From Prochlorococcus marinus (GTDB taxonomy: Bacteria; Cyanobacteriota; Cyanobacteriia; PCC-6307; Cyanobiaceae), in contig NZ_CVSX01000040.1 of the NCBI RefSeq assembly GCF_001180305.1, forward strand, positions 1 to 64,000: a DNA stretch of 64,000 bases, in the 5' to 3' direction. How positions within the stretch are numbered: the first letter of the stretch is position 1; the number at the start of each line of letters is the position of its first letter. The notes below the pieces were generated by a model. That model did no database searches, was not told the DNA's origin, and worked only from the letters and a program-made list of their open reading frames with translations. Shown piece after piece: positions 35,224-43,940 of the stretch. The position numbers and the translations under genes were made by a program.

Positions 35224-35988
35224 TTAGTTTAGAACCAGACCACCATCAACTACTAAATTTTGACCAGTGACTGCCCTCGACCAAGGGGAAGCAAAAAATA
35301 ATACAGCATCCGAAAAGTCTTCTGTAGTGGTAACTTTTCTTAAGGGTGTAATGCTGGAAATATATTCAAAAACACTATCTGGAGTGCCTTTGCTAGCATC
35401 AGTGACCTTTAATAATCCTCCTGAAACCATATTTACTGTGATACTAAATTGCCCTAGATCTATTGCTGCAGTTCTTGTAAGTGATAATAACCCGCCTTTG
35501 GCTGCAGTGTAATCATGGTATGGAATTACTGGATTTTGAAATAAATTAGTTCCAATAGATATAACTCTTCCAAAAGAATTATTTTTCATATTTGGTGTAA
35601 AAATATTCAGTAGATTTAGAAATCCTTTTTGAGTAGTTTCAATCTGATTTTGGAAATCTTGCCACTCTATAGTGTCTATTTTTTTTCTTTGATCACCATT
35701 AAAAATAAAGTCATTTATTGCGTTGTGGACTATCGTATCCACTCTGATATTTTGACTTGCCAATTCTTCGTGCATTTTAGAGACTTGATCTTTTTCTCTG
35801 ATATCCCCTTTTACTAAAATTGCATTCTCCCCTAACGAATTAGATAAATTTTTTGCACTTTCATATGAATTTCTATAGTTGATAATTACTTTTGCACCCT
35901 CTCTATGAAATGATTTTGCTATTTCGGAACCTAAGCCTCTCCCTGCACCTGTTACTAAAACGGTCTGTTTCTCTAATGGTAAATTCAT
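35224..35988 (-). CDS. Short-chain dehydrogenase/reductase (FabG-like)
   Basis: Rossmann-fold oxidoreductase. VLVTGAGRGLG (10-20) binds NAD(P); the active site Tyr160-x3-Lys164 is in YTAAKGG; the C-terminus has VTGQNLVVDGG as in FabG. The usual NNAG is changed to HNAI (88-91), so the protein is divergent. Substrate unknown; it is not near fatty-acid genes and appears as island cargo. Confidence 0.9.
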   Translation of the reverse strand: MNLPLEKQTVLVTGAGRGLGSEIAKSFHREGAKVIINYRNSYESAKNLSNSLGENAILVKGDIREKDQVSKMHEELASQNIRVDTIVHNAINDFIFNGDQRKKIDTIEWQDFQNQIETTQKGFLNLLNIFTPNMKNNSFGRVISIGTNLFQNPVIPYHDYTAAKGGLLSLTRTAAIDLGQFSITVNMVSGGLLKVTDASKGTPDSVFEYISSITPLRKVTTTEDFSDAVLFFASPWSRAVTGQNLVVDGGLVLN

Positions 35989-36124
35989 GATTTTTCTCTA
36001 TGAGAATTAATGCCCTAAATTAAATTTTTATTCTAGATGAAAAAATAAAATTGTTAAATGTTAAATTTTTTACTTAAGTAGCTAATCCTTCAACTCTTCC
36101 TAAATATTTGAAAATTTAACCTAT

Positions 36125-36307
36125 TTACCACCACATACCGAGATTTAATTTTTTTGCATCTCTATTACATGCAAGCTCACACTCGCTTAACTCTTTGACT
36201 GAGAGAGCCTCAAGTATTCTTGCCATATCAATAGAAGATAGTTCTCCATTAACGTTCCACTTAAGTGTAGTTTTACGTTGAGGTATGTTTTTTGGTTTCT
36301 TCATCAT
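36125..36307 (-). CDS. Small soluble protein, 60 aa
   Basis: Starts MMKKPKNIPQRKTTLKWNVN; a basic N-terminus is followed by a helical stretch with two Cys (SECELACNRDAKK). Ends GMWW. Unknown function. Confidence 0.5.
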   Translation of the reverse strand: MMKKPKNIPQRKTTLKWNVNGELSSIDMARILEALSVKELSECELACNRDAKKLNLGMWW

Positions 36308-36461
36308 GACTTTTTAAGGTCGGGAATAATTAAATAGCATGATTATTTAAAATTCTCAAATATTTATTGAATAAAAGAGTATAAATTACCAAAAATATAT
36401 GAAGTTTTTATAAGTTAACCAATTAAATTTATTTTTAAAATCTAGAAACTATAGGTATTAA

Positions 36462-36587
36462 TTATCCATCTAATCTATCTGCGTAATCTCTTAAAACTTC
36501 AGCCATCTTTTGAGGTGGAATTTCTTCTTGATATTCTCTACATAAATCAAAAAATTTATCTAAGAAATCTTTCATTGAAGAGGACAT
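36462..36587 (-). CDS. Small acidic protein of the VADMLRD-like family, 41 aa
   Basis: MSSSMKDFLDKFFDLCREYQ, then PPQKMAEVLRDYADRLDG. The second part lines up with PPGYVADMLRDIADALES of the protein at 31995-32207, so they share a short helical module. Function unknown. Confidence 0.5.
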   Translation of the reverse strand: MSSSMKDFLDKFFDLCREYQEEIPPQKMAEVLRDYADRLDG

Positions 36588-36825
36588 TAAAAAAGGAGCT
36601 AATTGCACCCTAGTTTAGATCGACTTTCAATCAATAAATTTTAAATTCTATGATCTAGTGCTCATAGGGCACTAGGTTGCTTGTGAGCGAGATTTTGCTT
36701 ATTTATGCACCACCTTGCTATATTTTGCTACTTTTTAAGACTCATCAATTTTCTTTTAATACCAACTCATAAGCTATAGCCTCACTTGTTTCTCATGGGG
36801 TCTGTCGAATTTTGCGTAGCGGGTA

Positions 36826-36870
36826 TTTTGGGAGCACTAGGTCGCAGGTTCGAATCCTGTCGCCCCGACC
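36826..36870 (+). repeat. tRNA-Pro 3' half, relic attachment site
   Basis: From TTTTGGGAG to CGCCCCGACC the sequence equals the anticodon loop (TGG), variable loop, T arm (GCAGGTTCGAATCCTGT) and 3' acceptor strand of a cyanobacterial tRNA-Pro. The 5' side does not form a D arm or anticodon stem, so this is no working tRNA. 3' tRNA halves starting at the anticodon loop are typical footprints of tyrosine-integrase insertion. The rest of 36588-36928 shows nothing else. Confidence 0.75.
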
Positions 36871-36928
36871 CAAAGATGTCAAATAGCGGACAAATGTAAG
36901 ATTCTGCTAAGTAATTCTTAGTTTTTCT

Positions 36929-37141
36929 TTACCAAGAAATAGCACCTTCGTTTATACCATCAGTCCAAGGATCGTCATATTTGCCAATAGCACCTTCATT
37001 TATGCCATCAGTCCAAGGATCGTCATATTTGCCAATAGCACCCTCGTTTATACCATCAGTCCAAGGATCATCATATCCAGCAAAAACTGGAGTAAAAAAA
37101 GAAGCAGCAACTAAAAGAGTAGTGATAAAAGTTTTTTTCAT
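36929..37141 (-). CDS. Secreted tandem-repeat peptide, 70 aa
   Basis: A Sec signal peptide (MKKTFITTLLVAASFFTPVFA) is followed by Gly and three tandem copies of a 16-residue unit, YDDPWTDGINEGAIGK; the last copy ends in SW. In DNA the units are 48 bp and differ at five or so positions, all synonymous, so the peptide is under selection. It could be a multi-core secreted peptide, a metal-binding repeat or a surface-displayed ligand. It has an island-type promoter (37172-37198). Confidence 0.75.
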   Translation of the reverse strand: MKKTFITTLLVAASFFTPVFAGYDDPWTDGINEGAIGKYDDPWTDGINEGAIGKYDDPWTDGINEGAISW

Positions 37142-37171
37142 TTTTAAATTTTTATAAAGTACATATATGAT

Positions 37172-37198
37172 TAGTTCTGAATTATCTAGATTGATTCC
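37172..37198 (-). promoter_or_regulatory. Island promoter motif, site A
   Basis: On the minus strand: GGAATCA, 14 bases, GAACTA, preceded by TTT; about 30 bases before the ATG of the repeat-peptide gene. Same motif and spacing as sites B, D, E, F and G. Best read as -35 and -10 elements of an alternative sigma factor. Confidence 0.7.
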
Positions 37199-37201
37199 AA
37201 A

Positions 37202-37303
37202 TTAAAAATCTACAGATCTCCAATCACCACTTAGCTGGAAAGCTGCCCATTCATATGGATGCCTCCATTCTGGAATCCTATAATTTCTAAACTGTTTTTG
37301 TTT
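37202..37303 (-). pseudogene. Fragment of a CHAT protein C-terminus
   Basis: 33 codons ending in WAAFQLSGDWRSVDF, the last block of the CHAT proteins at 39807 and 48371 (WAAFQLSGDWR in both). Upstream in frame is an immediate TGA, so only the C-terminal tail survives. It is the remnant of a third CHAT gene, left where a rearrangement joined it to other sequence. Confidence 0.8.
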
Positions 37304-37346
37304 TCAAGGGTCTTTTGCAACAAGAGAAATCTAGTGAATGGGGGAG

Positions 37347-37751
37347 CTACCTTACCCAACCATCTTTAGTACAAGTTCCATATCCAAAATCTAAAGAACT
37401 ATGTCGAAGATATGTTGGTTTAGGGTTGGCTTTATTTACAGCTTGTATATGCTTTTCTGAACAGAAGTATCTATTTCCCCCATATCTATTTTTTATTAAA
37501 ATAATATCTTTATTTATTATTACTGCTTTTTCATTGGTCTTAATAAAACAAGCATTACCAGTTTCGCCCGCTAATATATCACATTTATGTTTTAGGGCAG
37601 GGGGATAAGCATTAGTAAACCAATAATAATAACCTTCAGAATCAATTGTTCCTGACCAGGAACTTGGAGGTCTTTCGGTTGTATAAATCGTATATTTTTC
37701 AGCCAATACAGGACTTGAAAATAATAAAAGTGCAAATAGTAAACGTTTCAT
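37347..37751 (-). CDS. Secreted Cys-containing protein, 134 aa
   Basis: Signal peptide MKRLLFALLLFSSPVLA, then a mature domain with four Cys (HKCDIL, NACFIK, YFCSEK, YGTCTK), which may form two disulfides in the periplasm. SYGTC-type end. Last gene of the operon 39748-37347; its start overlaps the previous stop by 4 bases. Unknown function. Confidence 0.7.
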   Translation of the reverse strand: MKRLLFALLLFSSPVLAEKYTIYTTERPPSSWSGTIDSEGYYYWFTNAYPPALKHKCDILAGETGNACFIKTNEKAVIINKDIILIKNRYGGNRYFCSEKHIQAVNKANPKPTYLRHSSLDFGYGTCTKDGWVR

Positions 37752-38242
37752 TTTTTACCTTGCATATAGATGGTTTCGATAGTTGATATCCACCAATATC
37801 CAAAGCTGTTAGTTAGTCTTTTCTGAATTTCTAAAGAGGGCTCTTCCATACCTCGAGCCTTATATAATTTGGGTACTGCTTTTTCAGTTGCTTCTTTGCA
37901 AAAAGCAGTTCTTTCTGCAACTTCATTTACAATAATTGGCTTTATATTGCCTTTTTTATTGAACATAATTTCAGGTTTAATTTTATTACCTCTCATAATA
38001 CCAACAAATAATTTATCTGATATATCCATTGCTTCATCTGGGTGTTTGCCTTGATTAACAGCAAATACATAAGTACAAGCAGCCATAGAAATAAATCTTG
38101 CAGCACAACTTTCTGCTCCATATTTCTGACATTCCAAACTAAATTCATTTTCTAATTTTTCAAATTGCTCTGGTTTTGTTGGCACTGCAAAAGCTGAAAA
38201 ATGGGATAGCAAGAATATAGTTGCAAGAAGTATTTTTTTCAT
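37748..38242 (-). CDS. Secreted protein, 164 aa
   Basis: Signal peptide MKKILLATIFLLSHFSAFA, then a helical domain with four Cys (LECQKY, ESCAAR, AACTYV, AFCKEA). It is the third gene of a four-gene operon with a PH-like protein and a TPR protein, overlapping the next gene by 4 bases. Probably periplasmic. No known family recognised. Confidence 0.7.
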   Translation of the reverse strand: MKKILLATIFLLSHFSAFAVPTKPEQFEKLENEFSLECQKYGAESCAARFISMAACTYVFAVNQGKHPDEAMDISDKLFVGIMRGNKIKPEIMFNKKGNIKPIIVNEVAERTAFCKEATEKAVPKLYKARGMEEPSLEIQKRLTNSFGYWWISTIETIYMQGKK

Positions 38243-38255
38243 AATTGATTTTGTT

Positions 38256-39179
38256 CTATTTATTTCCTAAAAGGTTTTTAATACTTGCTTTAAAATTATC
38301 TGAATTTTTACAGTTATCTGCTTCTTTGAACGCGTATTCATATCCTAGTTCTGAAGCTTTTATCCAATCAGCGCATGCTTCTTTAAATTTATCAGAGTTG
38401 TAATTCATTAGGCCTCTGTTGAAATGTGCAAAATCTAAATCTGGATTTATAGAAATGGCTTTGGAATAATCAGAAATAGCACCTTCGTAGTCATTTATTT
38501 TTCCCTTTGAATATCCTCTGGCTGCATATAAAAGATCATCATCTTGGTCAATTTTTATTGCCTTAGTAAAATCTGAAATAGCTGCATAATGATCTTCTAA
38601 TTTAGATTGCATATAACCTCTACCATAAAAAGCATTGGCGTTTTTTGAATTAATATTTATTAAAGTTGTAAAGTCACTAATTGCTCCTAATAAATCCCCT
38701 ATATCCGATTTTGCATATGCTCTATTTATGTAAGCATTTTCGTAGTCTTTTTTCAAAAAAATAGCTTTGTTGTAATCAGAAATTGCTCCATAGTAATCTT
38801 TCAACTTATCTTTTACATAACCTCGATTATAAAAAGCTTGATGATATGTTTTATCTATCTCTATCGCTTTTGAATAATCAGAAATAGCACCTTCGTAATC
38901 TTTTATTTTGCTCTTTGATAAAGCTCTCCTAAAAAAAGCATGTTTATTTTCTGGATTATTTTTTAAAATTTCGGAATAATCAATTATTGCACCTCTATAA
39001 TCTTCATTTTTGTATTTGATATCGCCATCTTTAATTTTGTTATTTGAGTTAGCTTTACCTGCATTATTATTAATTTTATCTTCAATAGTATTTGAGGATA
39101 AATTAATTGAATCCGAAAAGATTGCACTTGGATAGCTTATTAAAAATCCAGCAGCAAGAATAATTAATTGTTTTTTCAT
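38256..39179 (-). CDS. Secreted TPR-repeat protein, 307 aa
   Basis: A signal peptide (about 22 residues) and an Asn-rich linker precede seven or so 34-residue tetratricopeptide repeats (about 45-275), each with the (A/Y)xxRGYxK..L.DY.GAISD(Y/F)xKAI pattern. TPRs bind other proteins. It closely resembles the N-terminal TPRs of the CHAT protein at 48371, so it may act as a partner or decoy for the same ligand. Confidence 0.85.
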   Translation of the reverse strand: MKKQLIILAAGFLISYPSAIFSDSINLSSNTIEDKINNNAGKANSNNKIKDGDIKYKNEDYRGAIIDYSEILKNNPENKHAFFRRALSKSKIKDYEGAISDYSKAIEIDKTYHQAFYNRGYVKDKLKDYYGAISDYNKAIFLKKDYENAYINRAYAKSDIGDLLGAISDFTTLININSKNANAFYGRGYMQSKLEDHYAAISDFTKAIKIDQDDDLLYAARGYSKGKINDYEGAISDYSKAISINPDLDFAHFNRGLMNYNSDKFKEACADWIKASELGYEYAFKEADNCKNSDNFKASIKNLLGNK

Positions 39180-39208
39180 TGTTTAAACTCATAAAAATTA
39201 TTTAAGTT

Positions 39209-39748
39209 TTAATCAGTTTCAACTTCTTCAATTTCTAAATCATGATGCGCTATTGCTTCTCTAAAGAATTTAAAGTCATCTTGATTCTTCATTAATTGAA
39301 TATTTTCTTTTCTTAATTGACTTGAGAAAAAATAATCTGGAATACTTCCTGTAATAAAGTTGCCTTGAATAGACAAAGAATATGTCCATGCCGAAGTCCA
39401 GTGTTTGGTCTTTTTTAGACTATGTAAAGAATCAATATCTAATGAGCTTATTATTGGAAGTAATGAGGAACGATAATTAACTTGCCAGTAAGTATTCCAA
39501 AAAATAATTCGCTTATCAGTTACTAATAGATTGCTTCGTGTGGCACATAAGCCATATCTTCTTATGCACAAAGATGTATATAAAAATTTTTCATTTTCTA
39601 TAGGTATAAATTCATCCATCTTATGAATTTCGTTAACCATTTCTTGATCAACAGCCACATCTTTAGACCAGTTGTAAGTGGGATATGTTAACCCAACTTT
39701 TTCAAAACCTTTATTTACAGTGTTTAGAATTTTAGTTGCTTTAGACAT
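39209..39748 (-). CDS. PH/GRAM-like domain protein, 179 aa
   Basis: No signal peptide. Residues about 55-125 (YTSLCIRRYG, LLVTDKRIIFWNTYW, a beta-rich stretch) resemble bacterial PH-like (bPH) domains, whose core is often L-x-V/L-T-D/N-x-R-I/L. Such domains bind lipids or peptides at membranes. First gene of the four-gene operon, behind promoter site B. Assignment is tentative. Confidence 0.6.
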   Translation of the reverse strand: MSKATKILNTVNKGFEKVGLTYPTYNWSKDVAVDQEMVNEIHKMDEFIPIENEKFLYTSLCIRRYGLCATRSNLLVTDKRIIFWNTYWQVNYRSSLLPIISSLDIDSLHSLKKTKHWTSAWTYSLSIQGNFITGSIPDYFFSSQLRKENIQLMKNQDDFKFFREAIAHHDLEIEEVETD

Positions 39749-39776
39749 TAAATAAAATAAAAACTCTAAATAGTTT

Positions 39777-39803
39777 TAGTTCTAACTTTTAAAAAGTGAT
39801 TCC
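39777..39803 (-). promoter_or_regulatory. Island promoter motif, site B
   Basis: TTTGGAATCA, then TTAGAACTA with GGAATCA-N14-GAACTA spacing on the minus strand, about 28 bases before the ATG at 39748. It shares the longer form TTTGGAATCACTT with sites E and F. It should drive the operon 39748 to 37347. Confidence 0.72.
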
Positions 39804-39806
39804 AAA

Positions 39807-42800
39807 TTAAAAATCTATTGGTCTCCAGTCTCCACTTAATTGAAATGCTGCCCAGTAGTAAGGATGACGAAATCTAGTAATAGAATGATTTTTAAATTCT
39901 TTTTGTGTTTCAGCCAAAGCTTCTGATCTGCCCATGCCAACCTTAAGTTTTTGATAAAATTTCTCCATAAAATCTGCTGTTGCTTTATCATCAACCTTCC
40001 ATAAAGAAAGTAGACTTGATCGTGAACCAGCAACTGCAATTGCTCTTTTAAGACCATATATTCCTTCTCCAGAACGAATATCTCCTTTACCTGATTCACA
40101 TCCAGATATAACTACTAGTTCAGTTCCCTGCCAATTAAGTTTGGTTACTTCTAAAGCAGTTAAGTATCCATCATCTATTGGATTATATTCTGGTTGATTT
40201 GCTCCTGCTAAAACAATTCCACTTCTTAGAAGAGGATTTTCATTATTTATTTGATCAGGGAGGAAATAAGCATGGCTAGCGATGTGTATAATTTTTGGCT
40301 TTTCTCGCTTTTGAATAGCCAAAGCGGTTGCTTCATTTTGTGTTAAAAGTTGTGATTTTAAAATTTCCGATATAGCTTTCCCTTCTTTAGCGGTACCTGG
40401 TAGCAGAACCCAATTTGAAGATAATAAATCTCCAGATCTCTTTTGAGCAATTTTATTAGAGTTAAATTTATCATTTTTCTTCTGAAAATTTTGAATTATA
40501 TTGAAAGATGGATTAGCAATAACTAAAGGATCTTTATTAATTACTTTAGATTTTTTAGCTAGTCTTAAAAGTTCTCTACCTGTTGTAAGCAAACGAATAT
40601 TGACTATTTCACCTAACAACATATTTTTTTTGTATGAACTTAATGCTGCAAATGGCACGCGGTTAAGTTGTGCATCAGGAGATATGAATAGAGTATCTTC
40701 TTGATTTAATACTTTTTTTAATGGCTTTATAACTAATTCTCCCACATCATTCCATAACTTTTGGGCGTCCTCTAATCCCTGTTCAGAAGATAATAATGCT
40801 AAATTAATTTTCTTATCTATTTTCTCCGCTGTTCCTAAATCAATAGTATGAATAATTCCATTTGGTTTAAGGATGATTGAAAGGTAACGTGATTTATTGT
40901 CTTCATAATTCTGGATCTGTTTTCTTCCAAAAAAATGTGAATCTCCAAATCTTTTTTCACCATCTTGTATTCCTTTATAAGGGGAATAGCGCTGAAATTC
41001 TACTAAAGCTTCACCAGGTTTTAAGATGCTCGAGATCTGACTTATCTCAATTAATGGTAGTTTAATTTCTGGTAAAATTTTATATAATTCTTTTTCTAAT
41101 TTTTCTTTTTTTGAATTTAGTCTTTGCCTATCTTTTTTAGTTATTTTAGTGAATGATAAGTTTTTTATTATTTCTTTTAAATTTATTGTTATTTCCTTTT
41201 GAGGTCCTTCTAATAAAGAAAGTTTAGATTGTATTTTTTCAATTTCTTCAGATAAGCCTTGGCGATTAATTCTGAGTAATAATGCTAATTCTTTAATTGG
41301 ATAAGAATCCAAATCATATGTATAGATTGTTTTAGGCAAACTATCATCAATAATTCTTGAGAAATGCCTCCTGGTTGAAACAGGTAAGAAGGGTAATTCT
41401 CTTTTTATTAATTCAAGTAATATTTCAACTGATTTTCTATTACTATTTGCAGCAAGTTTATATTTAGATTGTAATGTATAAATTTCTCCCAAATATTTAT
41501 AATTCAAAGCTATTTGTGAATGGTTTTTTCCTAAGTATTCTTTGTTTATTCTTAAGGCATCCTGAAGTAAATTCTCAGCTTTTTTAAAATCCTTTATCCT
41601 TGCATATATAAACATTGCAAGATCAAAATAAGTAATAGCGATATGAGGATGATCTTCACCTAAAGCTTTTTTAAATTTGTCTAAAGAACTTAGTAAATAA
41701 TCCTCTCCTTTCTTATATTGACCTTGATTACTGTATAAAAAGCCAAGCCAAGCTAATGTATTAGCAACTGCTGCATGATCTTCACCTAAAGCTTTTTCTT
41801 CTATTGATAAGGCTCTCTTAAAATTTTCTTCAGCTTTTTTGTATAGACCTTTTTGCTCATAAAGAATAGCAAGCGTTCCAAGAGTAGATGCCACTTCAGG
41901 ATGATCTGCTCCGAATACTGAATATTCTATTTCTAAAGCACTTAAATAATTTTTTTCTGCTTTATTTAAAAGTCCCTGGAGTTCAAAAAGATCGCCAATA
42001 TAAATAAGTTTTTCTGCTACATAAGGATGATTATTACCAAAAGCTTTTTTTTCTATTGTTAAGGCTCTTATAAAATTTTCCTCTGCTTTTTGATAAAGTC
42101 CTTGCTCTTTATAAAGGTTTCCAAGAGAAGCAAGTGTTACGGCTAAATTAGGATGGTCGCTCCCTAAAACTGACTCTTCTATTTCTAAAGCACGTAAGAA
42201 ATTTTCTTCAGCCTTTTTATAAAATCCTTTTTTTTGATAAAGATCTCCAAGAGTTCCTATTAAAAGAGCTTTATCAGGATGATTTTCTCTATATACCTTT
42301 TCTCCTATTTCTAAAGCTCGTAAGAAATTTTCCTCTGCTTTTTGAAAAAGTCCGTTTTGCTGATAAAAGCTTCCTAAGTAAATAAGTGTTTTTGCGATTT
42401 CAGGATGGTTCCTCCCTAAGACTGACTCTTCTATTTCTAAAGCACGTAGGAAATTTTCTTCTGCTTTTCTATACAGTCCTTGTTGTTGATAAAGATCACC
42501 AAGAGAGACAAGTATTCCAGGTAAGTCATCATTATTATCTTGATTAATTTCTTCTATTTCTAAAGCACGTAGGAAATTTTCTTCTGCTTTTCTATACAGT
42601 CCTTGTTGTTGATAAAGATCACCAATTAGATAATATGTTATAGCTAAGTCAGAGTGGCTCTTTCCCAAAGATTTCTCTTCTATTTCTAAAGCACGTAGAT
42701 AACAATCTTCTGCATTTTTTAAAAGTCCTTTTTTGATATAAATTTCCCCAATCCAAAATAATGTTGCAGCAACCTGAGGATTATTTTCTCCTAGAAACTT

Positions 42801-43055
42801 TTTTTCTAATATAAGTATTTGTTTTAATAAATTATATGTATCATTTAGAAGATTTTCTTCTTCAAACTTGTAAGCTTGATTAATTAACTTTTTAATTTCT
42901 TCCTCTGCTTCTTCTTTAGTATTGATAATTCGATTATTAGTAATATAATTTTCTGCAAATAAATTTGATGCAATAAAATTTTCTGATGAAAAAATAGGAA
43001 ATATAAATGAAAAAAGTAAAGTGATTTTAAGAATAAAATTTTTATTTAATTTCAA
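39807..43055 (-). CDS. TPR-CHAT protease-like protein, copy 1 (1082 aa)
   Basis: A signal peptide or anchor (about residues 10-35) is followed by about ten 42-residue kinesin-light-chain-type TPRs (about 80-500: G.LY...G.Y.KAEENFLRALEIEE), a helical linker, and a CHAT domain (about 750-1082). CHAT is a caspase-like protease fold. The dyad is intact: His928 in HIASHA and Cys986 in ISGCESG. Relatives cleave partner proteins after TPR sensing, e.g. gasdermins or the Csx30 target in Craspase. It lies 180 bases after the TerB gene and is probably in its operon. Target unknown. Confidence 0.9.
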   Translation of the reverse strand: MKLNKNFILKITLLFSFIFPIFSSENFIASNLFAENYITNNRIINTKEEAEEEIKKLINQAYKFEEENLLNDTYNLLKQILILEKKFLGENNPQVAATLFWIGEIYIKKGLLKNAEDCYLRALEIEEKSLGKSHSDLAITYYLIGDLYQQQGLYRKAEENFLRALEIEEINQDNNDDLPGILVSLGDLYQQQGLYRKAEENFLRALEIEESVLGRNHPEIAKTLIYLGSFYQQNGLFQKAEENFLRALEIGEKVYRENHPDKALLIGTLGDLYQKKGFYKKAEENFLRALEIEESVLGSDHPNLAVTLASLGNLYKEQGLYQKAEENFIRALTIEKKAFGNNHPYVAEKLIYIGDLFELQGLLNKAEKNYLSALEIEYSVFGADHPEVASTLGTLAILYEQKGLYKKAEENFKRALSIEEKALGEDHAAVANTLAWLGFLYSNQGQYKKGEDYLLSSLDKFKKALGEDHPHIAITYFDLAMFIYARIKDFKKAENLLQDALRINKEYLGKNHSQIALNYKYLGEIYTLQSKYKLAANSNRKSVEILLELIKRELPFLPVSTRRHFSRIIDDSLPKTIYTYDLDSYPIKELALLLRINRQGLSEEIEKIQSKLSLLEGPQKEITINLKEIIKNLSFTKITKKDRQRLNSKKEKLEKELYKILPEIKLPLIEISQISSILKPGEALVEFQRYSPYKGIQDGEKRFGDSHFFGRKQIQNYEDNKSRYLSIILKPNGIIHTIDLGTAEKIDKKINLALLSSEQGLEDAQKLWNDVGELVIKPLKKVLNQEDTLFISPDAQLNRVPFAALSSYKKNMLLGEIVNIRLLTTGRELLRLAKKSKVINKDPLVIANPSFNIIQNFQKKNDKFNSNKIAQKRSGDLLSSNWVLLPGTAKEGKAISEILKSQLLTQNEATALAIQKREKPKIIHIASHAYFLPDQINNENPLLRSGIVLAGANQPEYNPIDDGYLTALEVTKLNWQGTELVVISGCESGKGDIRSGEGIYGLKRAIAVAGSRSSLLSLWKVDDKATADFMEKFYQKLKVGMGRSEALAETQKEFKNHSITRFRHPYYWAAFQLSGDWRPIDF

Positions 43056-43234
43056 TTTAAATTCCTTATTCTCTAATATTTTAAATTCTATTCAAATTTT
43101 TTTTTATCACAATACGCCAAACCATATTAAGGCAAAACTTCTAATCATTTTTTATTAAGTTCATGAATTATTTAAATACCTTTACTCAATTTTTAAATAA
43201 ATTAAATTTTTCTCTAAAAGAACTTTTGCCTAAA

Positions 43235-43861
43235 TCATATCAATATAATTTCTTCTTCAATAAATATTCCTCGAACATATGCTCTTGGTATTTGTAATGA
43301 CTCGGATAAATCAAAAAGCATTTCAAGTTCATTTTTCTTAACAGTTTTATCTTCTGAAATTATTTTAATACTTGCTCTTAAGATTGCTTCTTTACCAAAT
43401 TCGTTTGCAATAGTACTAAGTTCATTTGCAATTTGGTTGTATGTTTTTTCTGAATTTTTAACTCTTTGAAAAGCATTTACAAGTAAATCTTTATCAAGAG
43501 AAATTTGAGTAGCCTGCAAATATGCATTCTCGATTTTACTAATATCAAGATTTTCTATTGAGTTTTTTGTAATAGCTAATTTTATTAAAAGATCTAATAT
43601 AAGTAATAAATAAATAGCTTTGTATTCTTCAGCTTCTTTTTCAGGATCATAATCTAATATTTTTTTATCATAGGTTGTTTTACATGATGTACATTCGACA
43701 TATTCTCCATGATCTTGAATAGGAAAAGTCCTTACGAAATATAATGTAAAGTATTGCTTACTATGCTTAAGTTCATATTGTCTGTGACCTTGGCAATGTG
43801 GACAATAAAATCTACCACTCTCTTTTGTAGAAGCTTTACTTCTAGAGCCCCAAATAATCAT
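43235..43861 (-). CDS. Zinc-ribbon plus TerB-like protein, 208 aa
   Basis: The N-terminus has two CxxC pairs (Cys20/23 in YCPHC; Cys57/60 in ECTSC) forming a zinc ribbon. Residues about 100-205 are all-helical and, in ILRASIKIISEDKTVKKNEL and the following helix, resemble a TerB/tellurite-resistance fold with acidic residues. TerB-like domains occur in stress and phage-response systems. It has promoter site C and precedes the CHAT copy 1 gene. Confidence 0.75.
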   Translation of the reverse strand: MIIWGSRSKASTKESGRFYCPHCQGHRQYELKHSKQYFTLYFVRTFPIQDHGEYVECTSCKTTYDKKILDYDPEKEAEEYKAIYLLLILDLLIKLAITKNSIENLDISKIENAYLQATQISLDKDLLVNAFQRVKNSEKTYNQIANELSTIANEFGKEAILRASIKIISEDKTVKKNELEMLFDLSESLQIPRAYVRGIFIEEEIILI

Positions 43862-43891
43862 TTTAAAATTTTTATAAATTGCAGATATTAT

Positions 43892-43917
43892 TAGTTCCGC
43901 TTTTTTTTATTGATTCC
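43892..43917 (-). promoter_or_regulatory. Island promoter motif, site C
   Basis: TTTTGGAATCA, 13 bases, GAACTA on the minus strand, about 31 bases before the ATG at 43861. The spacer is one base shorter than at the other sites. Confidence 0.6.
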
Positions 43918-43940
43918 AAAATACTTAATTTTTAATTAAG

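Noticed and set aside
36659..36700. Another tRNA fragment (GGGCACTAGGTTGC...)
   Set aside because: It shares only a short word with the tRNA-Pro relic and forms no recognisable tRNA arm.
39836..40099. 87-aa minus-strand frame inside CHAT copy 1
   Set aside because: An out-of-frame shadow of the CHAT domain coding sequence.
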